Notes: generated from the sequence alone by a model not told the origin. Numbered from the stretch's first letter, positions 1 through 10,803 are shown. The stretch: 64,000 bases of DNA from Gambelia wislizenii (GCA_030847615.1 JAUMIR010000001.1:287516187-287580186), one strand, 5' to 3'. Numbers and translations: made by a program.

Positions 1-1826
1 AAGACTGGTTTGAATGGGAAAGGACTCAGCGGGAAAACTTCCAGCCAATTAATGCTATTTTTTGTAAAAACACCAACAACTGAGGCACTATCTACTCCAT
101 CATGTCTTATGTCTAGTCCTTGCCTGAGTAATCTCTAGGACCTAGAACTATCTCATGCCTTCAGTGAAGACTATGCCTTATGTGATGTTAACCACATGTT
201 TATATCAGTGTGAATAACTTTTTTTAATGAGAAAAAGCAGCAATGGGTGATGCCTCAGTCCAGAATGTGTTCTTCTGTTCCAGATCAGCTTCTGCTGAAA
301 ATGGGCCCCTACTTGTCAGATCCCTCTATCATTGCAAATAGCGTCTTCAGGGGCAAACAGCAACCACAGAGGGAGAATTTTCAACAGAGAATAGAGTAGG
401 GCCTTGGTCCAAATTGGGGGTGTATTCTAGATTTGAGCCTTGAAGAGCTGCTTTCTCACCAACATGAAAATAGCTAGGTTTGCCCCCCTTCTTAAACATA
501 TGACCAGTGTCTTGTGTACTTTATCCTTGACCAAGCAATATTATTTTTATGAGAGCAAGTAACAGGATTTTAATAGTTTTCTTTTAATTGGAAACCCTGA
601 TCCTTGTTCAGATTTTAAAATTCAGCGACTTTTTAAAATGACCTTAACCCCTGTTTTGTCCCTTTTGACTGATGTGTGTGAGAGAGAGAAAGAGAGAGAG
701 AGAGAGAAGTATCTCTAGAATTAAATTGACATTCATCCCCTTGTTTTCCCCACAAGAAAACATTTGCCCTACTGAGAAACTGATCTGGATATGCCATAAA
801 ATGTTCTTGCACTCATAAATCCAACATGGCAAAATTGGTTTGCTTTTTAAACCATTCAATTTATGACTTCTTGGCATGGGTAATAAATCACACACCTGCC
901 TTTTTGGAAGTAGGAAGATGGTTTGGATTGTTTTTGTTTTTTGTTTAGCCTGTCCTGTTTGCCCATACACAGGTTCATTGACCATCTTCTGGTGGAAATG
1001 AGATTAATTTGATCTTGTGTGGTCATTTCATTTATTTCTAATTGCTTCTGTTGCTGCTGCTGTTATGTCCAGCGGGGTCTATTTATAAATTGCTGGTGAA
1101 CCCTGGATAGCTACTTACACTAGGCATAAACCAGATGTCAGGCAGAGCAATTTCAAATACTACATCAGCATTGCAGGTCAACACAATTCTACCTCATGCT
1201 AAGTTAGTTTGAATTGTATACGGCATATTTGTCACCTGCTTAATTCAGTAATCTCCTCCTGAACATGTGTTCAATGTTGGCAAGCCTTAGGCTGTTGCTT
1301 TGTGACTAGAGATGCCACACTGTCAGTATCTATGGCACCTAGTAGGGTTGTGGACAGCTGGTGTCTTCCATATGCATGGGACAATGAATCCACTCTGGGT
1401 TTCAGTCTGAACTTTGGAAGAGCCAAAAGGGTCCCGACCTTGAATTGTTACTTTGGCTGAAAAGGCACCGCTGTAAGCTCTTTGAAAAGAAGCAGCTCTC
1501 TGTCTGAAACACAAAATAGAAGAACAATAGAACTATTATACTTACAACAAAGTAACAACTGAGCATCAATTTGTACTGAGACCCCCAACACAGAAGTGTA
1601 TCATGTTTCTAAATCTCTGTAGCTTCATTCTGAATTTCACTGAATTTTATCTGTGTTCCTAGGACATGATGCCAGTTTTATGACTTGGGAATGGTGTGGT
1701 TTTGTAAGCTGCAGTTCTCAAGAGCCCTAGCCAGGAAAGCCACATAAGGTGGACAGGGCTCCTGCACTTTTAGCAGCTGTGCAGTAGAGGGAATTTCAGC
1801 AAGCTTGTCATGTGAAGGAGACCTGG
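1..1826. other. Unassigned sequence with a (GA)n microsatellite
   Basis: I recognise no gene or repeat family here. The only clear structure is a GA-rich microsatellite at about 676-709 and a short TGC run near 1048-1064. The reading frames are short, lack known motifs and overlap on both strands, as expected for non-coding DNA. Confidence 0.6.
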
Positions 1827-2041
1827 TGGCGCAGTGGTTAAATGCCAATACTGCAAGCCACAACTTTATGAGTTTCATCCCAGAAGGCTCCAAGGTTGAC
1901 TCAGCCTTCCATCCTTCCGTAGGTCTGTAAAATGAGTACCCAGCTTGTTGGGGGCAATTAGCTAACACATTGTAAACTGCTTAGAGAGTGCTTTGGCACT
2001 GATAAGTGGTATAGAAATATCAATGCTATTGCTATTGCTAT
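1827..2041 (+). repeat. tRNA-derived SINE, squamate type, with GCTATT tail
   Basis: The left part carries an A-box-like TGGCGCAGTGG and a degraded B-box about 40 bases on, the layout of a pol III tRNA-type promoter. The body has 'ccttccatcctt' and 'gggggcaattagcta'. The end is a short (GCTATT)n tail, typical of a squamate SINE that ends in this hexamer. Two further copies lie at 2514 and 39360, which confirms it as a repeat. I cannot fix the exact Repbase name by eye. Confidence 0.8.
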
Positions 2042-2513
2042 GTGAACTGAAATTTCCTTTCTACACTACTATGAGGGGGGCCTCTCCTCTTTTCTAACAG
2101 ATGACCCTAATGGAGCTGTGTGATCTCTCTGTTCTGACACTAAACGGAATCCCCTACAATATTCTGATGTGATTAAGGAGCACTGCAACACCATAAATTA
2201 TATAGGTTGGCTGTGTGCTGTTAGAGAGCACCTTGAGTTTTCTCTTTAGAATTTGGTTTATAATTTAATTGTGTGACCCCGAAATCCTCACTTTTACATA
2301 ATTCTTTTCTCCCATTCATTTTCTCCATATTGGTGATGGCTCTGTAAATGTATTATTCACCCACGTAACCAATTATCAACTCTACTCCCAGATAAATAAG
2401 CCCTGTGTTTTCCATTGCATTTGAAAATATGAACATTTGGTGCAGGGTTCCAATGGTGGAATCCAACAAAACTTGAAAGGGGCAATGCTCTTGGCCCACT
2501 GCAAACCCCTGTG
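2042..2513. other. Unassigned AT-rich sequence
   Basis: I see no motif, repeat match or plausible exon in this stretch between two SINE copies. Confidence 0.5.
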
Positions 2514-2785
2514 TGTCCCTGGTGGCACAGTGGTTAAATGCCAGTACTGCAAGTCACCACATTGCAAGTTCAATTCCAGAGGGCTCCAAGGTTCACTCAG
2601 CCTTCCATCCTTTCATAGGTCAGTAAAATGAGTACCCAGCTTGTGGGGGCAATTAGCTAATACACACTGGAAACTGCTTAATACATTGTAGATGTGTAAA
2701 TTGCTATTGCTTAAAACAGTTTGTAAGCTGCTCTGATAGCTTTGTGGCTGAAGAGCAGGGTATATATAACTAATAAAAAAATAAC
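2514..2785 (+). repeat. tRNA-derived SINE, second copy, with a foreign tail
   Basis: The first 190 bases match the SINE at 1827 (TGGCACAGTGG A-box, 'ccttccatccttt', 'gggggcaattagcta'). After 'gctattgctt' at about 2710 the sequence changes to 'gtaagctgctctgatagc' and ends in 'taactaataaaaaaata', the type of tail seen on another SINE/LINE group. Either two elements abut or the SINE recombined with another 3' end. Confidence 0.7.
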
Positions 2786-4014
2786 AGGGTCTGGAGGGGC
2801 TGAATCTCTCTGGGATCATTTGGCACTGTAGAAGGCTGGCTGGGGTGTGTAGTGGGGAGATAAAGGTTTATTGCAACCAACCAACAGCAGTGCAAAGTTA
2901 TATTTAACTTTGTGTTAATTAGCTCCAAACCAAGCCATTAAATGATGGCAAAATAAAATCATATTGGACATATTTATCCCAGATTGCTCAAAGGAGCTAG
3001 ACTGCCTGAACAATTATGAATAGTTCTCAGATGCTGCACTTGAATACATGCAGCAACATATACAGTACAACACAATAATACAAACATCTTGTTTTGTACT
3101 GTCAAACAGTGTTGGCAATTGAGAAGCCAAGAAGGAAACATCACTCCCCCCCCCCCCGCTTTGTTCTCAGGTTTGAGAGGCTGAGCCCTTCAGTTCTTCT
3201 CTGTATTATTCAATGCTTTTAAAATGTTTTCCTTATCAATATATTTGAAAACAGAGGGTTTTCCCACTGTCTTCAGACTCCACACTATCAAATACTCATG
3301 TTTACTTACTGGAGAGTATTTCACTTGGAAGGAAAATGCATAACATTAGTGCAGGCTTTGTGGAAATTTGCCACTCTGGAATGTGAAAAGTACTCAAGAG
3401 AAGGGCCTCATTTCAATAGCACTGAAGAGAAAAATACCATAAGCTCTTCAGACAAATAGAGATTTTTTTTTTATTTACTAGTGTCATCTTCGTTTCATAA
3501 GCACACTGGTTCAGTACATTTCTCTTCAGGGCTTAATTTTCTTGATACTTGCAAATATTATCTTCTTTCCCAGCAATGTTAAAACTTTTTTTTTTTGCTG
3601 CTTTCCCCTCCTTTGTCAATAAACAACAGTGATAGAGCCATACAAAACAAGAAGGCATTTCAATGACATCTCAGTATTTGAGCAAAGCAATAAAGTTCCA
3701 GTGTTGGTAGAAAGGGAGAGCTAGCCTGTTCATTCCAGTACCTAGGCTAATTCCTCATGATAGTAGCCATTCAAAAAAAGGGGTGGGTGACTTCACATGG
3801 TCTGGGGGCCACATATGCTTCCCCTGCTAGACCTCAGAGGGCCGCACTTCCCCCATCACCCAATTCATCCTCTCTGAAAAGAGACACCTCATGCCTTCCA
3901 AGGACTGCAATTTTGCCAGATGTTTGCCTCTATCTGTGATATAGGGCCAGGAGGGATCTTTTTTTCTTTCTCCCAAAAACAGAAATAACAAGAAGTCAAC
4001 TTATAGTTTTAGTA
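2786..4014. other. Unassigned sequence
   Basis: No gene is seen. There is a C homopolymer at about 3145-3157 and T-rich runs near 3462 and 3586. Part of 3770-3850 resembles degraded MITE sequence but has no visible termini. Confidence 0.5.
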
Positions 4015-4080
4015 TTGTGGGTCCCACTTTGGGAGAAAGGCGGCATAGAAATAGCACAAATAAATAAAATAAATACATAC
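4015..4080 (+). repeat. Short L2-like LINE 3' tail
   Basis: The piece reads 'tttgggagaaaggcggcat' followed by 'agaaatagcac' and (AAATA)n. This is the usual 'fully paired GGCGGnATAnAAAT' tail of L2-like and related elements in reptiles. Only the last 60-odd bases are present, so the copy is severely 5' truncated. Confidence 0.5.
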
Positions 4081-4704
4081 TTTTGACAAAAGCCCCCCTC
4101 CCCTGGCTTAGAACTGGCCACAGCTTTAGTGTTAAAATGCCTGTTCCACCCTGTTCCTGGTTAAACATCTCTATTGTTATTCTTACAAGTGAGGCCAGTA
4201 TACCTACAGTATGCTGCAAGGAGGAACGCTCCCTTTTTGGGGATTCCTGTTTGCCGGCCAGCCCTGTCTTTCTTTAGGATAATGCACATTATGAATAGCT
4301 CAAGCAGAGCATTCCACTCTCCCCTTCCATGCATTTCCATTTTGTCTTCTCTAGCTGATACTCAGCATTCCACAATGATTGAACTTGCTCAATCCTTGCT
4401 GTGCTGTTTTGCGGTTGTTTTTATAGAGGGAAGACGTGTTTACATTTCTGCAAGCCTTTGGATCACCTGAGGTGGCTCATACCTCCCTCTTGTTTCTTGG
4501 TGTCTCCATGTTGATTTTGCTTGGGGACTTGCCACCTGAATTTGCCACTAGAAAGAATGTCCTGCCTTTCTTTTCTCCAAGGAGCTCAGGAAAGATATGT
4601 ATGTCAATCCCTGTGAGGTAGGCTAGGTTGAGTCACCCCGGATCACCTACTAAACATTGTGTGCAAATGGGGATTTGGACTAGGCCTTCTCAGTGTATCT
4701 CTGA
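4081..4704. other. Unassigned sequence
   Basis: No gene is recognised. Bases 4600-4680 ('ctgtgaggtaggctagg') resemble the body of a tRNA-type SINE, too decayed to delimit. Confidence 0.4.
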
Positions 4705-5268
4705 GGACTTTATGAGACAAGCCTCTGCAATCATTCTTTTGCTGGCATATTTTAAGGCATTTTTCTCCTGGCAAAAGAACCATTTCTACCAGACCTACCT
4801 TTACTTGCATCAATAGGCAGCCCCTCAGCATGAACGGAGCACGAACGGAGCTCCATTCACTTCTGTGCTCGTGATCTTGCCGTTTCTCATGAGAAGACAC
4901 AAGTGTGGTAATTTTTTTTAAAGGTCACAAAACATACACAAAAGCACAAAAACACACTTTAAAAGTTCAAAGTGAACTGGGCAGGTTCATAAAAGAGTGT
5001 CCCTGACCTGGCTGTCATGATCTCACCCAGAAGTGTTTTGTCATTGACACTGTATTCATGTGAGCACAATGGTGCGAGGTTTCAAACACCAGCAATATTA
5101 GCAAAAAAATCACCATGGGAGATCAGTTGATGGCTTGGCCTGTCAATAAAATAGAATGGCTTTTGGACTGGACATTATCGCAAAAGGATGACATCATCTA
5201 ATATGCCTGCCCTTTTGCATTAATTAGGCATCATTATAATGCCATATTTGCTGCATCTGATAAAGTCA
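4705..5268 (+). mobile_element. Non-autonomous TIR element, GGACTTTATC family, 3-bp TSD TGA
   Basis: The left end is GGACTTTATGAGAC and the right end is ATCTGATAAAGTCA, an imperfect inverted repeat. TGA lies immediately outside both ends (4702-4704 and 5269-5271). The interior has the family landmarks: paired 'ttcttttgctggcat' and 'gccagcaaaag'-type arms near the left end, a 'cactttaaaagttcaaagt' block, 'cctggctgtcatgatctcac' and 'gatcagttgatggctt'. No coding capacity is seen, so it would depend on a transposase from elsewhere. PIF/Harbinger is the best guess, from the 3-bp duplication. Confidence 0.85.
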
Positions 5269-5443
5269 TGAGACTCTGGCCTCAACATTCACAGGTACTT
5301 TGTTATGGAAGAATCATTTATAGCCTGGACAGCACAGTTAGTAGCCTTCTCTTATGTGTCATTCTGAGGACCAGGAGCAACTGCACCTGAATATGCTTTT
5401 CAATACTTCACAGATAAAAATAGGAACAGTTTTACAGCAATAT

Positions 5444-5662
5444 GAGCCTTATCACACTACAGTTATAGCACTATTATTCTACTTTAACTGCTATGGCTGC
5501 CTCCTGTGGAATTCTGGGGTTTGTAATTTAGGGAGGCCTAAGAGTTCTCTGGCTGAGAATGCTAAATGTCCCTCTCTAAACTGAAAATCCCAGGATTCCA
5601 CAGGAGGCAGCCACAGCAGTTAAAGTGGAATAATAGTGCTATAACTGTAGTGCAATAAACCT
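5444..5662. mobile_element. hAT-like MITE, inverted-repeat type
   Basis: The two halves are nearly reverse complements: 'cactacagttatagcac' at the left pairs with 'gtgctataactgtagtg' at the right. 'actttaactgctatggctgc' pairs with 'gcagccacagcagttaaagt'. This is the abundant squamate MITE family with 'ggaatyctggggtttgta' in the interior. A sister copy lies at 29998. The TSD is not readable. Confidence 0.7.
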
Positions 5663-6132
5663 CAGTTTATCCTCATACCAAGGATTATTTGGTGTGATCC
5701 CTGACCCCGTAACTGTATATTGCTGAAGACTTTCCTCTATCTGCTGTGTGATATATTCACAATATACGGTATCCTGCAACCACTTTATTCTGCATTGACT
5801 TAAAAACTAAGAGGATATTTGATCTATTAGTTAAGCTACTGAGAAAAATATTGGTGTCCTATAACATGTGGTGGACAGCTCTAAAAGAACACCGACAGCC
5901 ATGGCATGTGAAGAGGCAAGCTACAACAGGGATCCTTGATGTTCATATCTGCCCATACTGTATGAACTTGCCCAAACTCTAAGATCTTTGGGGAAAGCAC
6001 TAAATTCTGTCCCATCATCTTCACCGGCATGTTTGGTGGAAATGTGGGTTAGGGCCTTCTCTGCAGCTGCTCCTTCACTCTGGAAATGCCTTCCCTGGGA
6101 GGTTAGGGTGGCTTCCTCCTTGCAGTCTCTCT

Positions 6133-6697
6133 TGACTTTATCAGACTCACTAAATACAGTGTCATAATGATGCCACATAAATGCGAAAGGGCACCTATAT
6201 CAGCTGACACCATCCTTTTGTGTTTATGTATTGGCAATAAGGCATTCTATTTTATTGATGGGATAAGCCATCAATAGATCGGCTGTGGTGATTTTTTGCT
6301 GGTGTTTTAAACCTCACACCTTTTCCCCCTCATGAGTACATCAATGACTGGTTCGGCCAGAACTCTTCCAGGTGAGATTGTGACATCCAGGTAGGTGATA
6401 CTCTTTTTATGAACCTCCCTGGTTTACTTGTAATTTTTAAAGTGTATTTATGTGCTTTTTGTAACTTTGTGTGTGTGTGTGATTTTTGATTTTTCTGCAC
6501 TCCTGTCTTTTTGTGAGAATCCGTGAGATTTCATTCCAGGAAGTGAATGGAGCACTGTTCACGCATCCATCATTGCCAGGGCTGCCTTTAGACGGGATGG
6601 AAATTAAGTGTGGCAAAGGGGGTTCTTTTGCCAGCATAAAAACGTCACAAATTATGCCAGCAAAAGAACAGAAAAGGAGGGTGGTCTGATAAAGTCC
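6133..6697 (-). mobile_element. Non-autonomous TIR element, GGACTTTATC family, TSD TCT
   Basis: Its ends are TGACTTTATCAGAC and GGTCTGATAAAGTCC, with TCT on both sides (6130-6132 and 6698-6700). The interior is in the opposite orientation to the copy at 4705: 'ataatgatgccacataaatg' comes first, then 'gatgggataagccatcaata', and last the 'ttcttttgccagcataaaaa' arm. Length 565 bp is typical of the full-length family. It sits inside an L2-like LINE. Confidence 0.88.
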
Positions 6698-6805
6698 TCT
6701 GCCATCAGGTGAAGAGTTTTTGATTCCAACAGGCATTTGGGAGTTGATTTTTCTATGTAATGAGTTTTCTGTTTTAGTGCTGTACTTGTTTGAATTTATG
6801 CTTTT

Positions 6806-7165
6806 TGTCAGGAATCCTGTCTGAACTAGGCCTTGCTTAGCTTAAGTCCAGCCAGGTTCCTGTCATGGGTAGTAGGTATCAGGGTATTGTTTATGTTGGG
6901 AGGGGGTCTGAAATGTGAGTGCCTCAAAGCTCCCACCCCTGGATTGTGCACAGGGTCACGCTTCTGCTGAGAGCTCGGGAACGAAGGGGAGGGGGATGCT
7001 GATGAGGTGAGTTGAGTCAAGCCTCTGATTTTAAACCGTACACTTTCTTTCTGTGAATCAGATCTGCCAATAATTCTAGACCTGCTCACTTCTTTACCTC
7101 TATAATAAAACACTTTGATTAGTGAATGTGTCTGAGTGAATTGAAGTTCTGACTAGATCCTTACA
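6806..7165 (+). mobile_element. Solo LTR of 360 bp with 5-bp TSD CTTTT
   Basis: The element begins TGTCAGGAATCC and ends ATCCTTACA, the TG...CA termini of LTRs. CTTTT precedes it at 6801-6805 and follows it at 7166-7170. A polyadenylation signal AATAAAA lies near 7104, a sensible place for the R/U5 border. No internal retroviral or gypsy sequence is attached, so this is a solo LTR left by recombination. The family is not identified; the 5-bp duplication fits Ty3/gypsy or an endogenous retrovirus-like element. Confidence 0.8.
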
Positions 7166-7408
7166 CTTTTCAATTAATGTTTTATATTGTTTTAATTCTA
7201 TAGACAGTGTAATATTATTTTAATCTTAACTTTTTATATGTTGCCAGCTACATGTGTTTTTACTTGTGTCTCTTTCTATTCTGTAAAGACACTTTGAGTC
7301 CTAATTTTTGGAAAAAAGGGGGAAGATAAATAAAATGATTGATGGATTGAGTTGCAATAACTAGTTACCCACAATTAACTACTTTTAATTATTTCCTTCC
7401 CCCACAAC

Positions 7409-7783
7409 CAGGACCGGTTTAAGGAATTTTGGGGCCCCCTGCAATGCTTTACTTTGGGGCCCCCATATGTTTATCTCAGGTCAATGTAACCTAACCTATT
7501 CACCGTACAGGATGTTCAGATTATAGTAGGACCCCCGTATCCCTGGATTCATTATCCATGGGACACAAAACAGCACACCTACCATAGAGTCTTCCTAGAA
7601 AATGTGTCTTCCCTAGCCCTTTTCTAGGCCTTCCAAGGCAACTCTATGGTATTTTAAACCAGAAATCCCATTATTTTCATATTAAGGAGGCCAACACGGG
7701 GCCCTCTCTTGACCTCGGGGCCCCCTCTTGACCTCGGGGCCCCCTGCCAATGCTGATTTGGCAGACAGGTTAAACCGGCCCTG
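7409..7783. mobile_element. hAT MITE with 8-bp TSD CCCACAAC
   Basis: The termini are CAGGACCGGTTTAAGG and TTAAACCGGCCCTG. The 8-bp CCCACAAC is exact on both sides (7401-7408 and 7784-7791), which is the hAT signature. The interior is rich in 'ggggcccc' blocks. A sister copy with the same TIR lies at 23300. Bases about 7520-7685 inside look like a partial Tigger-like insert ('gtaggacccccgtatcc'). Confidence 0.9.
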
Positions 7784-8269
7784 CCCACAACAGGTATAAC
7801 TTTCTTATGCTGCTGTCTTTGAAGGGCAGCCAGAAACCTGAGCTGGTGAAAGAGCTGCAGCTAGAGTATTAACTGGAACAGGTTACACAGGGTCCACACA
7901 GCTCCACTGGCTGTCATTCTGTTTCTGGGCACAATTCAAAGTGCTGGTTATGACCTGTAATGCCCTATATGGCTCAGGTTCAGGTTGAGGCTCTGAGATC
8001 ATCAGGAGAGACCCTTCTCTCAGTCCCACCATCATCACAAGTATGGTTGGTGGTGATTTGAGAGAGGGCTTTCTCAGCCGCTGCTCCTAGACTCTGGAAC
8101 CACCTTCCCAGGGAAGCCAGAATTATCCCCTCTTTGTTGTCTTTCCATCAACAGGTAAAAACTTTTTTTTTAAAATTTGACAGGATTTTGGACAGTTTTT
8201 TTTTAAAAAAACAAGCCAAGAGATGCTTCATTGCTTTAAATTGAACTATTTTAAATTGCTATCATGCCT

Positions 8270-9192
8270 TGTTTCCAGAACTTGGAATGGACTCTGATTC
8301 AGAGACGGAAGCAGCGGACATGCCAAGACCTGCTGAACCAGAGCAGGAGATGTTCCAGAGCCACAGGCCTCAAAGACAGATAATAGTGCAGTACCAATTA
8401 TGGCAGAGGGTCCTGCCTCTTCAGATACAGAGGACAACATACCCATACCCACCTTCTCAGCATGGAGACAACAAAAGGAGGTCTTGAGGTGGTCTCAGCA
8501 TATTTATAGGAAGCAGCAATTAACTAAGCAGCGGCTGCGTTAGCTGCTGAACTATAAATATGCAGCCCCGACCTGTTGTCGGAGATTATCTGACCTATTT
8601 AGTGAACTGTCATGTTCCTGCTCACTGTGTTTGACCTGGACTGTGGACTTTTTTAGATGCCCCTTACTGCGCAAGAAGCCTCTGTAACAGCAACAAAGCT
8701 GCTGCGCGGCAGGGGGTCCGTTTCGGATGACGCCATCCCTCTCTCAGCGTCATCCGTGACTGTTCTGGGTAGGATTGAGGGCAGTCATGCCATTTTTTTA
8801 TTCACAGACAACTTTCGTGAATAAAAAATGGCACAGCCACCCTCAATCCTAACCGGAACAGTCATGGATGCCGCCGAGAGAGGGACGACATCATCCAAAA
8901 TGGACCCCCTGCTGCGCAGCAGCTTCGTTGCTGTTATGGAGGCTTCTTGCATGGTAAGGGGTGTCTGAAAAAGCCCTGTGTTTGTTACTCTGAACTCTTT
9001 TTGCCTGACTTGGATTCTGTTGGACTACTCTGAACCCTCTTTGCCAGACCTATGCCTTCTTATTTGGATTTTGCCTATTAACTTGTATTTGCTTCCTAGT
9101 AAAGTAAGTGTCTGACTTCACACTGCCTTGATTCCTTTGCCTGCAATTAGCTTGACTGTGCTGTGTCTCTACTATTAGCTGTGTAGTAATCA
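8270..9192 (+). mobile_element. Probable second solo LTR, tentative ends, TSD GCCT
   Basis: It begins TGTTTCCAG and ends AGTAATCA, with GCCT just outside both ends (8266-8269 and 9193-9196). A TATA-like 'ctataaatatgcag' at about 8550 and an AGTAAA signal near 9100 are spaced as in an LTR. The L2-like tail on either side is interrupted exactly here. A 332-bp foldback (8645-8976) sits inside; without it the insert is about 588 bp. A four-base TSD is weak evidence, so the ends may be off. Confidence 0.45.
8645..8976. mobile_element. 332-bp near-perfect palindrome (foldback element), TSD TGT
   Basis: The two arms of about 150 bases are almost exact reverse complements around a small centre near 8800-8825. 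The ends are GGACTTTTTTAGATG and GTCTGAAAAAGCCC, a variant of the GGACTTTATC TIR. TGT flanks both sides (8642-8644 and 8977-8979). The outer arms share 'gcaag..gcctc' and 'gctgcgcggcagggggtcc' with the palindromes at 62213 and 63901. No coding potential is seen. Confidence 0.85.
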
Positions 9193-9443
9193 GCCTTTGG
9201 CTGGTTGCCTGGACAGTATTTGGACAACTGCTCTTTATTTTTTTTAACTGTATGTTTTAAAAAATATTTTAGTATTGTGAATAGTTTAGTTCTATTTTAA
9301 TGTTCACGTATGGTATACTTTCAGCTGTACTACTGTATTTGTTTTAAATGGCAAGCTGCCTTGAGTCCCAAGTTCGGGAAAAAAGGGGAATATAAATAAA
9401 GATGATTATGACAACTTGGTATTCTTCAGGGTCACTTCTCTGA

Positions 9444-9918
9444 GGGCTTGTCTATACTGGCCACACAAGTCCAGGGCCAGTCCAGAGCATTATGTTCTGG
9501 ACTGGTCCTGGACGGACCACAATGCACCAGGCCAAATTTGGTGTGATGGCCATTGTTGTCCAATGCATTGGCCCTACTGGCCCACCCCCCCCTTTTTGGA
9601 GGGGCCTCTTCATCTCTGCTGCTTGTGGCTCTAATGGGTATCCATCCCCTTCTCTTTTCTGCTTGGTGCAGGGTAAGGGAGATGGTGCTGTGTTTGCATG
9701 TGGACAACTGGCTTGGGTTGAATCGAACCTGATCCAGCTGTCCAGACAGCAAAAGACCCCGAGGTCATTCTGGAGCTTTCAGGAAAACCCCAGAGTTTTC
9801 CATGACTTTGCTTAGTTAAGCGCAATAAAATATGGATCCTCCCCAGAAGCAGCTGTACATCATCTAGACTGCCAGCACCAGATCAGACGTGAATCCACAT
9901 TTTTTGCCAGTGTAGACA
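9444..9918. mobile_element. TIR element of the GGGCTTGTCTA family
   Basis: The left end GGGCTTGTCTATACTGGCC pairs with the right end GCCAGTGTAGACATGGGG. Related termini appear at 22467, 41653 and 50917, so it is a repeated family. The interior is not coding and I see no clear target duplication. Superfamily is uncertain. Confidence 0.55.
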
Positions 9919-10004
9919 TGGGGTCACACTCCCCCTGAAATCTTAGGTTCTCAGCTTGTGGTAAACTCCTGTGGCTGAAGCCAGACCCAGAAAAAACCAC
10001 AGGA

Positions 10005-10502
10005 ATGAAGAAATATGGCCACCCAAAGGGAAAGTATTTTTTTTTACCATACATCAAAGAAGTCACAGACAGAATAGGGAAACTGATGAGGAAACACAAC
10101 CTCCAAACTATCCACAGACCAACCAAAAAAATCCAAGAAATGCTACACTCAGCGAAGGACAAAAGAGACCCTCTCACAGCTGCAGGAGTTCACCGCAGCT
10201 GTGGACAAGTTTACATAGGGACGACTAAATGCAGTGTGCAAACACGAATCAAGGAACATGAGAGACACTGCAGACTGGGCCAGCCAGAAAAATCAGCAGT
10301 AGCAGAAGATGTTATAAACCAACCTGGAAACAAAATGTTATTAAAAAATACCAAAATTCTGGACCAGGCCAACAACTATCATGTCAGAATGCACAAAGAA
10401 GTTATTGAAATCCACAAACACCTGGACAACTTCAACAGGAAAGAAGAAACCCTAAAAGTAAACAAAATCCTAAAAAACACTACCATTTCTAAAAACCACT
10501 AA
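10005..10502 (+). pseudogene. Penelope-like GIY-YIG endonuclease region, damaged
   Basis: The 165-residue frame begins inside the linker between RT and endonuclease of a Penelope-like ORF. CGQVYIG at residues 66-72 is the YIG half of a GIY-YIG nuclease, followed by a candidate catalytic Arg at 81 and KEHERHC at 84-89. The GIY half is broken: compared with the copy at 35321, nine bases have been lost, so the GVY and the paired IPC cysteine are gone. The usual downstream AEH is AED. The family role is nicking of target DNA for reverse transcription; this copy cannot be active. The start ATG is not a real start. Confidence 0.8.
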
Positions 10503-10706
10503 AAACAAAACTCAACATATGCAAATGAACTCCACCCAGGGACAGGGGGATTTCCAGCAGACAATGGACCATTAGCCAAACAGACACTAATCCTCCATGC
10601 ATATCTCCACACAGAAACTAGCCATTCAAATACACAAATTTACATATCCTCTCCAATAGGGGCTCACAGTATATAACCCCCCCTCACACTCCTATCCAAC
10701 CATTCT

Positions 10707-10742
10707 CTGAAGATGGCAGCCCCACATTGCAGGCAAAACGTC
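10707..10742 (+). ncRNA. Decayed hammerhead-ribozyme-like motif in Penelope 3' region
   Basis: CTGAAGA is followed after a short stem-like block by GGCAAAACGTC. The hammerhead core would be CUGANGA, then stem II, then GAAA, and cleavage after a UH such as GUC. Here the G of GAAA has become A, so activity is unlikely. Penelope-like elements are known to carry such ribozymes in their terminal repeats. Confidence 0.5.
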
Positions 10743-10803
10743 AGAAATAAACTCTTTCAGAACACAGCCTCACCGCCCAGAAAAAAACCCATGGAAAACC
10801 TAT

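Larger units (their letters stand above)
5935..7345 (+). mobile_element. L2-like LINE, 3' part, split by two insertions
   Basis: Bases 5940-6129 translate with frameshifts to the conserved C-terminal part of L2/CR1-type ORF2. The wording of 'ggccttctctgcagctgctcc' and 'ctggaaatgccttccc' matches the second copy at 7838. The copy continues at 6701-6800 and ends at about 7171-7345 with 'cactttgagtccta' and 'aagataaataaaatgatt'. It is interrupted by a TIR element (6133-6697, TSD TCT) and by a solo LTR (6806-7165, TSD CTTTT). With both removed the segments join collinearly, which gives the relative ages. Confidence 0.7.
7838..9412 (+). mobile_element. L2-like LINE, second copy, split by an LTR-like insert
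   Basis: Bases about 7880-8155 carry the 'HWLPV..' to 'P.LWN.LP' region of L2-type ORF2: 'ctccactggctgtcattc', 'ctcagccgctgctcctag' and 'ctctggaaccaccttccc'. All of this is frameshifted. The 3' tail resumes at about 9197 and ends 'caagctgccttgagtccc' and 'aatataaataaagatgatt'. Between them lie the LTR-like insert and its palindromic passenger. The copy is a pseudogene. Confidence 0.7.
9985..10803 (+). mobile_element. Penelope-like element fragment, 3' part
   Basis: The stretch holds the C-terminal endonuclease region of a Penelope-like element, followed by an untranslated region and a decayed hammerhead-like motif at 10707-10742. It ends with 'catggaaaacctatg'. A second copy at 35321-36148 shows the same order, so the boundaries are mutually supported. 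The reverse transcriptase is absent because of 5' truncation. Confidence 0.8.

Noticed and set aside
1827..1900. tRNA gene from the A-box and B-box match
   Set aside because: No cloverleaf can be drawn; it is the head of a SINE found three times.
8573..8595. 'ggagattatctgacc' as another TIR start
   Set aside because: No partner end or family interior follows; it is a chance resemblance within the LTR-like insert.
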